Positions 40,445 to 48,706 of a stretch of 64,000 bases of DNA are shown here, one piece after another. Source of the stretch: Sphaerisporangium fuscum (GTDB lineage: Bacteria; Actinomycetota; Actinomycetes; Streptosporangiales; Streptosporangiaceae); contig NZ_JAHDTF010000047.1 of NCBI RefSeq assembly GCF_018531465.1, positions 1 through 64,000 of the forward strand, given 5' to 3'. Within the stretch, counting starts at the first letter, position 1; every line of letters starts with the position of its first letter. A program made the translations under genes and the position numbers. Below the pieces are notes generated by a model. It saw nothing but the letters and a program-made list of their open reading frames with translations. It ran no database searches and was not told the origin of the DNA.

Positions 40445-41613
40445 CGCCCCCCGAGGACCTGCTGACCGACAAGGCCGTCGGATGCGTGACGGGCGCGGCC
40501 GTCGGCGACGCGCTCGGCGGCGCGACCGAGGGCTGGACCCCCGAGCAGATCCAGGAACGTTACAACGGGTACGTGACGGGGATCGTCCCGCCGTACTTCG
40601 AGGACTGGCGCAACGCCCGGCCCATCGCGCCGTACCACAAGGGCGACGGCCACGTCACCGACGACACCCTGATGACGCACGCGCTGATCCGCGTGTACGA
40701 ACGGGTGGGCGGCCACCTCGACGCCTACGCCGCCGCCGAGCACCTGGTGCCGGAGATGATGGGCGAGAAGCGCTGGATCCCCGAGCTGGAGGCCGAGGCG
40801 CTGCCGCTGCAGCGCGTCTTCCTCGCCGAGAAGTGGCTGGCGCTGCGGCTGCACTACGGCCACGTGGACCCGCGCGAGGCGGGGGTCGGCAACATCGTCA
40901 ACTGCGGCGCCGCGATGTACATGGCGCCGGTCGGCATCGTGAACGCCGCCGACCCCGACGGCGCGTACGCCGAGGCCATCGACCTGGCGGGCGCCCACCA
41001 GTCCAGCTACGGGCGGGAGGCGGCGGGGGTGGTGGCCGCGGCCGTCGCCGAGGCCATGCGTCCCGGCGCGACGCCCGACTCGGTGGTGGCCACCTGCCTG
41101 CGGCTCGCCCGCGACGGCACACGCGCCGCGATCGAGGCCGTATGTGAGCGCGCACGCGACTTCGACCACTGGGAAGGGTCCTTCACCGCGCTGCGCCAGG
41201 CCGTCGCCCCGTACGACACGGTGGCCGAGACCTACCGCGACCAGGGGCTCGGGGCCCGGCGGCCGAGCCGCCTGCACAGCATCGAGGAGCTCCCGCTCGC
41301 GCTCGCCTTCCTCGTCATCGCGGGCGGCGACTACCGTGCCACGGTCCTCGGCGGCGTGAACTACGGCCGCGACGCCGACTCCATCGCCAGCATGGGCGGC
41401 GCGATCGCCGGGGCGCTGTCCGGCGCCAAGGGCGTGCCGTCGGAGTGGCTCGACCCGGTGGCGGAGGCCAGCCGCATCGACCTGGTGGGCCCCGGCGTGT
41501 CGATCGCCGCGGTGGCCCGCCGCGTCCACGCCGGCGACCTGGCCCGCCGCCGTGCCCACGAGGCCGCCTTCACCTCCCTCACCTGGGGCTTCTCCGGGGA
41601 ATCCGGCTCATGA
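40441..41613 (+). CDS. ADP-ribosylglycohydrolase-family protein 3
   Basis: 390 residues. GCVTGAAVGDALGGATEGWT, first metal motif GHVTDDTLMTHALIRVYERV, middle HQSSYGREAAGVVAAAVAEA, C-terminal VNYGRDADSIASMGGAIAGA. Metal carboxylates are complete (TDD and D-x-D). The long insert between TDDT and the middle motif (PEMMGEKRWIPELEAEALPL, then an NCGAAMYMAPVGIVNAA segment) is characteristic of a subfamily found beside sugar transporters in other bacteria. It is coupled by ATGA overlaps to proteins 2 and 4, indicating matched synthesis and perhaps a complex. Confidence 0.9.
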   Translation: MTPPEDLLTDKAVGCVTGAAVGDALGGATEGWTPEQIQERYNGYVTGIVPPYFEDWRNARPIAPYHKGDGHVTDDTLMTHALIRVYERVGGHLDAYAAAEHLVPEMMGEKRWIPELEAEALPLQRVFLAEKWLALRLHYGHVDPREAGVGNIVNCGAAMYMAPVGIVNAADPDGAYAEAIDLAGAHQSSYGREAAGVVAAAVAEAMRPGATPDSVVATCLRLARDGTRAAIEAVCERARDFDHWEGSFTALRQAVAPYDTVAETYRDQGLGARRPSRLHSIEELPLALAFLVIAGGDYRATVLGGVNYGRDADSIASMGGAIAGALSGAKGVPSEWLDPVAEASRIDLVGPGVSIAAVARRVHAGDLARRRAHEAAFTSLTWGFSGESGS

Positions 41614-42965
41614 CCGGCAGGCCGATCCGCCTGACCTGGGTTCAGCCCGAGGACCTGGTGGGGCACGAGCTGCGTCAGGCGGCGGAGGACGGGCGCGCGT
41701 CCGACGTCGGGGAAATCGCGGCGCGCTGGCACGCGGCGGGAGGGCACCACGCGCCGCCCCGGGCGGGTGCCTCGCCCGAGCCCGCCTCGCCCGAGCTGCG
41801 GCGGCTGGCCGAGCGCCTGCTGGACGAGCTGGCGGCGATCCCGTCCCCGCTTCCCGAACCCTCCGACCTCGCCGGGATCCGCGCGAGCGCCCCCGGAGGC
41901 GCGGCCACTCCCGCCGGACGTGACGCGCTCCGCGGACGCCTGCTGGGCGCCTGGCTCGGCCGTGCCGCCGGGTGCGTGCTCGGCAAGCCCGTGGAGAAGA
42001 TCCCGCGCGAAGGCATCAGAGAGATCGCGCAGGCCACCGGCAACTGGCCGATCCGCGGCTGGTTCACCGCGGCGGGCCTGCCGGCGGAGGTGGCCGTGCG
42101 CTGGCCGTGGAACAGGCGCAGCGCCGTCAACTCCCTGGCCGAGAACATCGACGGCGTGCCCGAGGACGACGACCTGAACTTCCCGCTGCTCGCCCTCGCC
42201 CTCCTCGAACGCTTCGGCCGGGACTTCACCACCGCCGACGTGGCGACGATGTGGCTGGACGAACTGCCCGCCGGGCGGGTCTTCACGGCCGAGCGGGTGG
42301 CGTACCGCAACCTGCTCGACGGCGTCGAACCGCCGGGCACGGCCACCCGGCGCAACCCGTTCAGGGAGTGGATCGGCGCCCTGATCAGGGCGGACGTGTA
42401 CGGCTGGGTCAATCCGGGCGATCCGCGCACGGCGGCGGAGTTCGCCTGGCGCGACGCCCGCCTCAGCCACACCGCCAACGGCCTCTACGGCGCCATGATG
42501 GTGGCCGCGATGTGCGCCTCGTCCCTGGTGGCGTCCTCGGTCGAGGAGGTCGTCGAGGCCGGGCTGTCGGTCGTGCCGACCGGATCGCGCCTGGCCCTGG
42601 CCGTACGGGACGCCGTCGCCGACGCCCGCACGGAACCCGACTTCGAGCGCGTCGTGGACCGGCTGTACGAGCGGCACGGCCGCCTGCACTGGGTCCACAC
42701 GATCAACAACGCCGCCCTCGTCGCGGCGGCCCTGACCCACGGCCGAGGGGACTTCACCGCCTCGATCGCCGGTGCCGTCGCCGCCGGATGGGACACCGAC
42801 TCCGCCGGGGCCACGGTGGGCTCCATCGTGGGCGGCCTGCTCGGCGCCTCCGGTGTCCCGCGCCAATGGACGATGGCGAACCGGCTGGCCAGCAGCCTGC
42901 GGGGCTTCGACGGCGTCGGCTTCGACACCCTGACCGACCGCACGCTGGCCCTCGTGGCGGCATGA
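41610..42965 (+). CDS. ADP-ribosylglycohydrolase-family protein 4 with N-terminal extension
   Basis: 451 residues. A domain of about 105 residues precedes the ARH fold (LTWVQPEDLVGHELRQAAED at the start). The fold begins at RGRLLGAWLGRAAGCVLGKP. The first metal motif is GVPEDDDLNFPLLALAL, with E-D-D-D instead of T-D-D-T; the middle is SHTANGLYGAMMVAAMC; the C-terminal motif AAGWDTDSAGATVGSIVGGL is complete. The PEDDDL variant defines a distinct subfamily, so another substrate or step than proteins 1 and 3 is likely. Coupled to protein 3 and, through a 14-codon frame, to the kinase gene. Confidence 0.88.
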   Translation: MTGRPIRLTWVQPEDLVGHELRQAAEDGRASDVGEIAARWHAAGGHHAPPRAGASPEPASPELRRLAERLLDELAAIPSPLPEPSDLAGIRASAPGGAATPAGRDALRGRLLGAWLGRAAGCVLGKPVEKIPREGIREIAQATGNWPIRGWFTAAGLPAEVAVRWPWNRRSAVNSLAENIDGVPEDDDLNFPLLALALLERFGRDFTTADVATMWLDELPAGRVFTAERVAYRNLLDGVEPPGTATRRNPFREWIGALIRADVYGWVNPGDPRTAAEFAWRDARLSHTANGLYGAMMVAAMCASSLVASSVEEVVEAGLSVVPTGSRLALAVRDAVADARTEPDFERVVDRLYERHGRLHWVHTINNAALVAAALTHGRGDFTASIAGAVAAGWDTDSAGATVGSIVGGLLGASGVPRQWTMANRLASSLRGFDGVGFDTLTDRTLALVAA

Positions 42966-43006
42966 TCACGGTGGACGGCGACGGCAGGGGAGAGGACGGA
43001 CAATGA
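42962..43006 (+). CDS. Possible 14-residue coupled micro-frame
   Basis: ATG at 42962 overlaps the stop of glycohydrolase 4 (ATGA), and its own TGA overlaps the start of the kinase gene (ATGA, 43003-43006). The peptide would be MITVDGDGRGEDGQ. Both junctions are the same 4-base type used across this operon. It may act as a translational bridge across the 37-base gap, or be chance. Confidence 0.3.
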   Translation: MITVDGDGRGEDGQ

Positions 43007-43875
43007 TCTCGGTATTCGGCAGCGCGAACATGGACCTGGTGGCCTACACCGCGGTCGCCCCCAGACGCGGTGAGACGGTCACCGGACGGGCCTTCGCCAC
43101 GGTCCCCGGAGGCAAGGGCGCCAACCAGGCGATCGCCGCCGCCCGGGCCGGGGCGGAGGTGGCGTTCGTCGGCGCGGTCGGCGACGACGCCTTCGGGCCG
43201 GTCGTGCGCGACACCCTGGAGGAAGCGGGCGTCGACGCGGGCCGCCTGCGCGTCGTGCCCGGCTCCTCCGGCATCGCCCACATCGTCGTCGACGACGAGG
43301 GCGGCAACTCGATCATCGTGATCCCCGGCGCGAACGGCACGGTGATCGGCCCCACGCCGGAGGACGTGGCCGTCATCGCCCGATCCGACGCCCTGCTGCT
43401 CCAGCTGGAGTTGCCCATGGAGGCCGTGGTCGCCGCCGCCCGCGCGGCGACGGTCCCCGTCGTCCTCACCCCGGCCCCCGCCCGTGAGCTGCCGCCCGAA
43501 CTGCTGGAGGCGGTCGACCTCATCGTCCCCAACGAGCACGAGGCCGAGACCATCACCGGCCTCGCCGACCCCGGCGAGGCGCTGAAGGCGCTGCTCGACC
43601 TCGTCCCCGAGGCGGTGATCACCCTCGGCTCGCGGGGAGCGGTGTACGGCTCGAGGGCCGGGGAGAGGATCCACGTGCCCGCCGTGCCGGTGAAGGCGGT
43701 CGACACGACCGCCGCGGGCGACACCTTCGTCGGCGCGCTCGCCGTGGCCCGCGCCGAGGGCAGACCTTGGCCGGAGGCCCTGCGCTTCGCCACGGCGGCC
43801 GCCGCCCTGTCCGTCCAGCGTCAGGGCGCCAGCACGTCCATGCCCACCCGGCCCGAGATCGACGCCGCCCTGTGA
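43003..43875 (+). CDS. rbsK: PfkB-family sugar kinase, ribokinase-like
   Basis: 290 residues. N-terminal SANMDLVAYTAVAPRRGETV, the PfkB motif 1 PGGKGANQAIAAARAGAEVA, VGDDAFGPVVRDTLEEAGVD, NEHEAETITGL and the C-terminal catalytic motif DTTAAGDTFVGALAVARAEG with its base Asp. The best fit is ribokinase or a close nucleoside/sugar kinase. It would phosphorylate the sugar released by the glycohydrolases. No ribose pyranase (RbsD) or isomerase is present in the operon. GGAGAGGACGG precedes the ATG. Confidence 0.88.
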   Translation: MISVFGSANMDLVAYTAVAPRRGETVTGRAFATVPGGKGANQAIAAARAGAEVAFVGAVGDDAFGPVVRDTLEEAGVDAGRLRVVPGSSGIAHIVVDDEGGNSIIVIPGANGTVIGPTPEDVAVIARSDALLLQLELPMEAVVAAARAATVPVVLTPAPARELPPELLEAVDLIVPNEHEAETITGLADPGEALKALLDLVPEAVITLGSRGAVYGSRAGERIHVPAVPVKAVDTTAAGDTFVGALAVARAEGRPWPEALRFATAAAALSVQRQGASTSMPTRPEIDAAL

Positions 43876-43903
43876 CGGCTCCCACCACCTGGAGGAACAC
43901 CCC

Positions 43904-45076
43904 ATGAAAGCCCTGGAGGGCGTCCGTGTGCTGGACCTCGCGACGCTGTTCGCCGGTCCGATGGCGGCGATGCTGCTCGGTGACTTCGGAGCCGAGGTCA
44001 TCAAGGTGGAGCACCCCGCCAAACCGGACCCCTCCCGGGGACACGGGCCCGGGGGGCTGTGGTGGAAGATGCTCGGCCGCAACAAGCGGACCATCACGCT
44101 CAACCTCTCCACCACCGAGGGCCAGGACCTGCTGGTCGCGCTCGCCCGCGACGCCGACGTCGTCATCGAGAACTTCCGGCCGGGCACCCTGGAGCGCTGG
44201 AACCTCTCCTACGACCGGCTCCGCGAGGCCAACCCTCGCCTGGTGCTGGCCCGCGTGACCGGTTTCGGGCAGTTCGGCCCGTACGCCCGGCGGCCGGGGT
44301 TCGGGACGCTCGCCGAGGCGATGAGCGGGTTCGCGGCGATGACCGGCGAGCCGGACGGCCCCCCGACGCTCCCGCCGTTCGGCCTGGCGGACGGCATCTG
44401 CGCGCTCGCCACGTCGTACGCGGTGATGGCCGCGCTCCGGGCGCGTGAATCCACCGGCGCGGGGCAGGTGGTCGACATGTCGATCATCGAGCCGATCCTC
44501 ACCGTGCTCGGCGCCCAGCCGACCATCTACGACCAACTCGGCGTGGTGCCCCCGCGCACCGGCAACCGTTCGGTGAACAACGCCCCGCGCAACACCTACC
44601 GCTGCGCCGACGGCTCCTGGGTGGCGGTCTCCACCTCCGCCCAGAACATCGCCGAACGCGTCATGCGCCTGGTCGGACGGCCCGAATACATCTCCGAGCC
44701 GTGGTTCGCCACCGGCGCCGGACGCGTCGAGCACGCCGACGAACTCGACCAGGCCGTCGCCGCGTGGGTCGGGGCGCACACGCGCGAGGAGGTGCTGGCC
44801 GCGTTCGAGGAGGCGCAGGCCGCGGTGGCGCCGATCTACGACGTGCGCGACGTCCTGACCGACCCGCAGCTCACCGCCCTGGACGCCGTCACCACCGTCC
44901 AGGACCCCGAGCTCGGGCCGCTGCGGATGCAGAACGTCATGTTCCGCCTGTCCGGCACGCCCGGCGAGATCCGCTGGACCGGCCGCCCGCACGGCGCCGA
45001 CACCGCCGACGTCCTCACCGGCCTGGGCCTTTCCGGCGCCGACATCGAGGCCCTGCGCGAGAAGGGGGTCATCTGA
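43904..45076 (+). CDS. Class III CoA-transferase (CaiB/BaiF family)
   Basis: 390 residues. VLDLATLFAGPMAAMLLGDF, AEVIKVEHPAKPDPSRGHGP, NKRTITLNLSTTEGQDLL, VVIENFRPGTLERW and the catalytic Asp in FGLADGICALATSYAVMAAL are all in place. Class III enzymes move CoA between organic acids, for example succinyl-CoA to malate, citramalate, carnitine or oxalate. The specificity is not visible from sequence. The ATG follows GGAGG, 28 bases after the kinase. It overlaps the lyase gene by one base, so transferase and lyase probably act in sequence. Confidence 0.92.
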   Translation: MKALEGVRVLDLATLFAGPMAAMLLGDFGAEVIKVEHPAKPDPSRGHGPGGLWWKMLGRNKRTITLNLSTTEGQDLLVALARDADVVIENFRPGTLERWNLSYDRLREANPRLVLARVTGFGQFGPYARRPGFGTLAEAMSGFAAMTGEPDGPPTLPPFGLADGICALATSYAVMAALRARESTGAGQVVDMSIIEPILTVLGAQPTIYDQLGVVPPRTGNRSVNNAPRNTYRCADGSWVAVSTSAQNIAERVMRLVGRPEYISEPWFATGAGRVEHADELDQAVAAWVGAHTREEVLAAFEEAQAAVAPIYDVRDVLTDPQLTALDAVTTVQDPELGPLRMQNVMFRLSGTPGEIRWTGRPHGADTADVLTGLGLSGADIEALREKGVI

Positions 45077-45900
45077 TGCTGACCTACCTGTACGCGCCCG
45101 CCGACAGGCCCGCGCTGGTCGCCAAGGCGCTCGCCGGGCCCGCCGACGTCGTGATCGTCGACCTCGAGGACGCCGTGGCGCCGGACAACAAGGCCGCCGC
45201 CCGCGCCGAGGTCGTCGCGCTGCTCGCCTCGCCCCAGCCGCGCGTCCAGATCCGAATCAACGACGTGCGCACCGCCTGCGGGCAGGCCGACATGCACGCC
45301 CTCGGGGCGCTGTGCGCCGGCACGGCGGGCATCCGGGTGCCGAAGGCCGAGTCGGCGGAGGAGATCCGGGAGATCGCGCGGGCCGTCCCCGGCGTCGGCC
45401 TGCACCCGCTGATCGAGTCGGCTCTCGGGCTCGAACGCGCCTACGAGATCGCCTCGGCCGACCCGGCCGTGGCGAGCGTCGGGCTGGGGGAGGCCGACCT
45501 GCGGGCGGACCTGGGCGTGAGCGACGACGCCGGGCTGATGTGGGCGCGGTCCCGCGTCGTGGTCGCCGCCCGCGCCGCCGGCCTGCCCGCCCCGGCCCAG
45601 TCGGTCTACACCGACTTCCGCGACCTGGAGGGGCTGGCCGAGTCGTGCCGCGTGGGACGGGCGATGGGCTTTCGCGGCCGGGCCGCCATCCACCCGGCCC
45701 AGCTCCCGGTCATCGAGGCCGCCTACCGTCCCACCGAGGAGGAGGTCGCGGCGGCGAACGAGGTCGTGGCGGCGGCCGGCGTCGGGGCCGTGGCCCTGCC
45801 GGACGGCCGCTTCGTCGACGAGGCCGTCGTCCGCCAGGCCAGAGCGGTCCTCACCGACGCCGTCCGCGCCCCCGGCGTCACCCCGGCGGGCAACCCCTAG
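45076..45900 (+). CDS. CitE-like HpcH/HpaI-family CoA-ester lyase
   Basis: 274 residues, TIM barrel of the citrate lyase beta-subunit-like group. VVIVDLEDAVAPDNKAAARA, RINDVRT, IRVPKAESAEEIREIA, LHPLIESALGLERAYEIASA (metal-ligating Glu) and VGLGEADLRADLGV (Asp ligand). Stand-alone members split (S)-malyl-CoA, citramalyl-CoA or methylmalyl-CoA to acetyl- or propionyl-CoA and an oxoacid. With the CoA-transferase just before it, the pair would degrade a beta-hydroxy acid. Last gene of the operon that begins with the LacI regulator; no clear terminator hairpin follows. Confidence 0.9.
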   Translation: MLTYLYAPADRPALVAKALAGPADVVIVDLEDAVAPDNKAAARAEVVALLASPQPRVQIRINDVRTACGQADMHALGALCAGTAGIRVPKAESAEEIREIARAVPGVGLHPLIESALGLERAYEIASADPAVASVGLGEADLRADLGVSDDAGLMWARSRVVVAARAAGLPAPAQSVYTDFRDLEGLAESCRVGRAMGFRGRAAIHPAQLPVIEAAYRPTEEEVAAANEVVAAAGVGAVALPDGRFVDEAVVRQARAVLTDAVRAPGVTPAGNP

Positions 45901-45951
45901 TGCCCGCGCGCCCCTCCAGGCGGTCACGGGGGCGGGGATTAGCCTGGAGGG

Positions 45952-46491
45952 GTGGAGTACACCTTCGGTCCGGAGTCCGGTCTGCTTCTGGTGAGGACCA
46001 CGCGCACGGGGCTCGGCGCCAAGGCCGGGCACGATCTGACGATCGAGGTCACGCGGTGGCAGGGCCGGGCCGAGATCGATCCCGGCGACGCCGCGGCCTG
46101 TTCCCTGGTCGTCGAGGCCGACGCCCGGTCGCTCACGGTCCGGGAGGGCACGGGAGGCGTCAAGCCGCTCACCGACAGGGACCGCGCGGACATCGGCGGG
46201 AACATCCGCCAGAAGGTCCTGCACACCGACCGGCACCCCACCATCATCTTCCGCTCGGTCCGCGTGGCGGGCACGGCCGAGTCGTTCCAGGTCGAGGGCG
46301 ACCTGACGATCGCGGGCGTCACCCAGCCGCTCACGGTGACCGGCCGGATGAGCGACGGCCGGGTCCAGGGATCGGCGACCGTCACCCAGACGCGGTGGGG
46401 CATCAAGCCGTACTCGGCGTTCTTCGGCGCGCTCAGGCTCGACGACGACGTCGAGGTGGAGTTCGACGTCACCCTCACCCCCCGCCCATGA
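45952..46491 (+). CDS. YceI-family polyisoprenoid/lipid-binding protein
   Basis: 179 residues, a single YceI lipocalin-like beta barrel. KAGHDLTIEVTRWQGRAEID, VRQK-type helix DIGGNIRQKVLHTDRHPTII, VEGDLTIAGVTQPLTVTG and TRWGIKPYSAFFGALRLDD. No signal peptide, so it should be cytoplasmic, unlike periplasmic YceI of E. coli. The GTG at 45952 abuts GGAGG with just one base between; TAGCCT (45940-45945) lies six bases before the GTG, so a leaderless mRNA may be the real arrangement. Confidence 0.9.
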   Translation: MEYTFGPESGLLLVRTTRTGLGAKAGHDLTIEVTRWQGRAEIDPGDAAACSLVVEADARSLTVREGTGGVKPLTDRDRADIGGNIRQKVLHTDRHPTIIFRSVRVAGTAESFQVEGDLTIAGVTQPLTVTGRMSDGRVQGSATVTQTRWGIKPYSAFFGALRLDDDVEVEFDVTLTPRP

Positions 46492-46584
46492 AACGTCACC
46501 GGGGGGCAACCTTGCGATAAGCGGGTGGATCACCGCCGCTGGCACGATCTGCGGCGTCCTGCTCCACTCACCGGAAGAGTTTCC

Positions 46585-48663
46585 ATGTCGCACGGACCCT
46601 CACGCCGCAGGTTTCTGGCGCTCGGCGCCGGAGCCGTCGGCGGTGCCGCCGCCGCATCCCTCCTACCTCCCTCCGTCCACGCGGCCCTGGCCATGCCCGC
46701 GCCCAAGGGCGGGCTGTCCGCCATCAAGCACGTCGTGTTCCTGATGCAGGAGAACCGGTCGTTCGACCACTATTTCGGGACCCTGCGCGGCGTACGCGGG
46801 TTCGGGGACCGCAACGCGATCACCCTCCCGTCCGGGAGACCGGTGTTCGAGCAGCCGGCCGGTTCGGCGGCGGTGCTGCCCTTCCCCGTGAAGGACGCGG
46901 CCGCGCACGTCGGCAAGGACCTGCAGTGGATCTCCGCGCTGCCGCACGGCTGGGACGACGGTCAGCAGGCCGCCGCCAAGGGGTGGCACGACGGGTGGGT
47001 CGCCGCCAAGAGTTCCGCGACGATGACGTACTACCAGCGGCAGGACATCCCCCTGCAGTACGAGCTGGCCGACACCTTCACCGTCTGCGACCACTACCAC
47101 TGCTCGGTGCTCTCCTCCACGAGCCCCAACCGGAATTACCACGTCAGCGGGCACACCGGCTACGAGCCCGGCACGACCAGGCGGGCCGTGGACAACTCCG
47201 CCTACGCCGAGGACACCCACGCGGGATACACCTGGTCGAACGCCGGGGAGATCCTGGAGGCCGCCGGCCACTCGTGGAAGGTGTACCAGGAGTGGGACAA
47301 CTACGAGGACAACAACCTCGAGTTCTTCGCCCGCTTCCGGCAGATCGCCCGGGCGGCGCTGCAGGGTGACCACCGGAGCCTCGACTCCTTCTACTCGGCC
47401 CTCGCCAAGGCGTCCCCCGCGGACCAGGAGCGGATGCTCGCGCGCCTGGAGGAGGGCGTGGCCAGGCTGAGCCCGCAGGACCGGTCGCTGTACGACCGGG
47501 CGCTGCGCCGCGGGCGTCCGGAGACGCTGGCCGCGTCCTTCCGCGCCGACGTCGAATCGGGCAGGCTGCCCAAGGTCAGCTACATCGTGCCGTCGGCGGC
47601 CGACTCCGAGCACCCCAGCGCGTCCTCACCGATCCAGAGCGCGCGGATCACCTACGACATCCTCGACGCCATCGCCTCAACCCCCGAGGTCTGGCGGTCC
47701 ACCGCGCTGTTCGTCACCTATGACGAGAACGACGGTTTCTTCGATCACGTGCCGCCGCCGCTGCCGCCCGCGGACCAGGCCGACGACCACTACGACGGGC
47801 GTCCGATAGGCCTCGGCATGCGGGTCCCGATGATCGTGGTCTCCCCGTGGACCGTGGGCGGCTACGTCTGCTCGCAGATCTTCGACCACAGCTCCACCGT
47901 CCGCTTCCTGGAGAGGTGGCTGGGCGTCCGCTTCCCCGACATCACCCGCTGGCGCCGGACCGTCGCCGGCGACCTGACCTCGGCGTTCGACTTCACCGCC
48001 AGCGGCCCGCGGCCCACGCCGGCCGAGCCCGCCGAGGTCCCCGCGTTCACCGGCCGCTGGCGTCCCGCCCCACCGGCCGACCAGCGGATGCCCGTGCAGG
48101 AGGAGGGCTCGCGCCCGGCCAGGCCGCTGCCGTACCAGCCGGACGGCTGGGGCGTCGTCGAGGCGGGGAGGCTGAAGCTCACACTGGCCAACACCGGCAC
48201 CGAAAGCGTCCATATGGCGATCTATCCGTACGCGGGGGAGTTCACCGTGCCCGTCCACGTGGACGTCCTCGGCTCCGCCACCGTCGAGGCGCCGGTCCCG
48301 AACGGCTCCTACAACCTCACGCTGACCGGCCCCAACGGCTTCCGCCGCGAGTTCGCGGGCACGCTGTCCGGGGCGGCCGCGGGTGTCAGGGTGGAATCGG
48401 AGGTCGAGGGCAGGCGGCAGAGCCTCAGGCTGACGGTGACCAACGGCGGCGACCGCGCGGTCGAGCTGCGGATCGCCCCGCTGGCCTACGGCGGGGACGA
48501 GCGGACGTTCACCCTCGGACCCGGCCATCGCCGGCACGTGACCTGGCACTGCCGGGAGGGGCAGGGCTGGTACGACCTGCGGGTGACCTGCGAGCAGGAC
48601 CCGTCGTACGTGCGGCGCCTGATGGGGCACATCGAGAACGGCCGCCCGAGCGTCACCGGGTGA
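46585..48663 (+). CDS. Tat-exported phospholipase C-type phosphoesterase
   Basis: 692 residues. Tat signal peptide with SRRRFLALGAGAVGGAAAAS (twin arginine) at residues 6-30. The catalytic domain is of the phosphoesterase/PLC family: HVVFLMQENRSFDHYFGTLR, SSTSPNRNYHVSGHTG, LFVTYDENDGFFDHVPPP and RVPMIVVSPWTVGGY. The last 190 residues hold two domains of the bacterial PLC C-terminal type (DUF756), starting near KLTLANTGTESVHMAIYPYA and RLTVTNGGDRAVELRI. It should hydrolyse phosphatidylcholine-like lipids outside the cell, giving phosphate and choline. ATG at 46585 follows GGAAGAG. Confidence 0.94.
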   Translation: MSHGPSRRRFLALGAGAVGGAAAASLLPPSVHAALAMPAPKGGLSAIKHVVFLMQENRSFDHYFGTLRGVRGFGDRNAITLPSGRPVFEQPAGSAAVLPFPVKDAAAHVGKDLQWISALPHGWDDGQQAAAKGWHDGWVAAKSSATMTYYQRQDIPLQYELADTFTVCDHYHCSVLSSTSPNRNYHVSGHTGYEPGTTRRAVDNSAYAEDTHAGYTWSNAGEILEAAGHSWKVYQEWDNYEDNNLEFFARFRQIARAALQGDHRSLDSFYSALAKASPADQERMLARLEEGVARLSPQDRSLYDRALRRGRPETLAASFRADVESGRLPKVSYIVPSAADSEHPSASSPIQSARITYDILDAIASTPEVWRSTALFVTYDENDGFFDHVPPPLPPADQADDHYDGRPIGLGMRVPMIVVSPWTVGGYVCSQIFDHSSTVRFLERWLGVRFPDITRWRRTVAGDLTSAFDFTASGPRPTPAEPAEVPAFTGRWRPAPPADQRMPVQEEGSRPARPLPYQPDGWGVVEAGRLKLTLANTGTESVHMAIYPYAGEFTVPVHVDVLGSATVEAPVPNGSYNLTLTGPNGFRREFAGTLSGAAAGVRVESEVEGRRQSLRLTVTNGGDRAVELRIAPLAYGGDERTFTLGPGHRRHVTWHCREGQGWYDLRVTCEQDPSYVRRLMGHIENGRPSVTG

Positions 48664-48669
48664 GCCTGT

Positions 48670-48700
48670 GTGCCGGCCCGCCCGTACGGCGGGCCGGCAC
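48670..48700. terminator. Bidirectional terminator between phospholipase and APC permease
   Basis: GTGCCGGCCCGCC (48670-48682) and GGCGGGCCGGCAC (48688-48700) form a perfect 13-bp stem with a five-base loop. It lies in the 43-base gap between two convergent genes. Confidence 0.9.
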
Positions 48701-48706
48701 CGGTGG

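Noticed and set aside
34296..45900. The four-glycohydrolase region as an antiphage or toxin-antitoxin (DarTG-like) defence system
   Set aside because: No ADP-ribosyltransferase toxin, nuclease or membrane effector is present. The ABC importer, sugar kinase and CoA enzymes point to catabolism.
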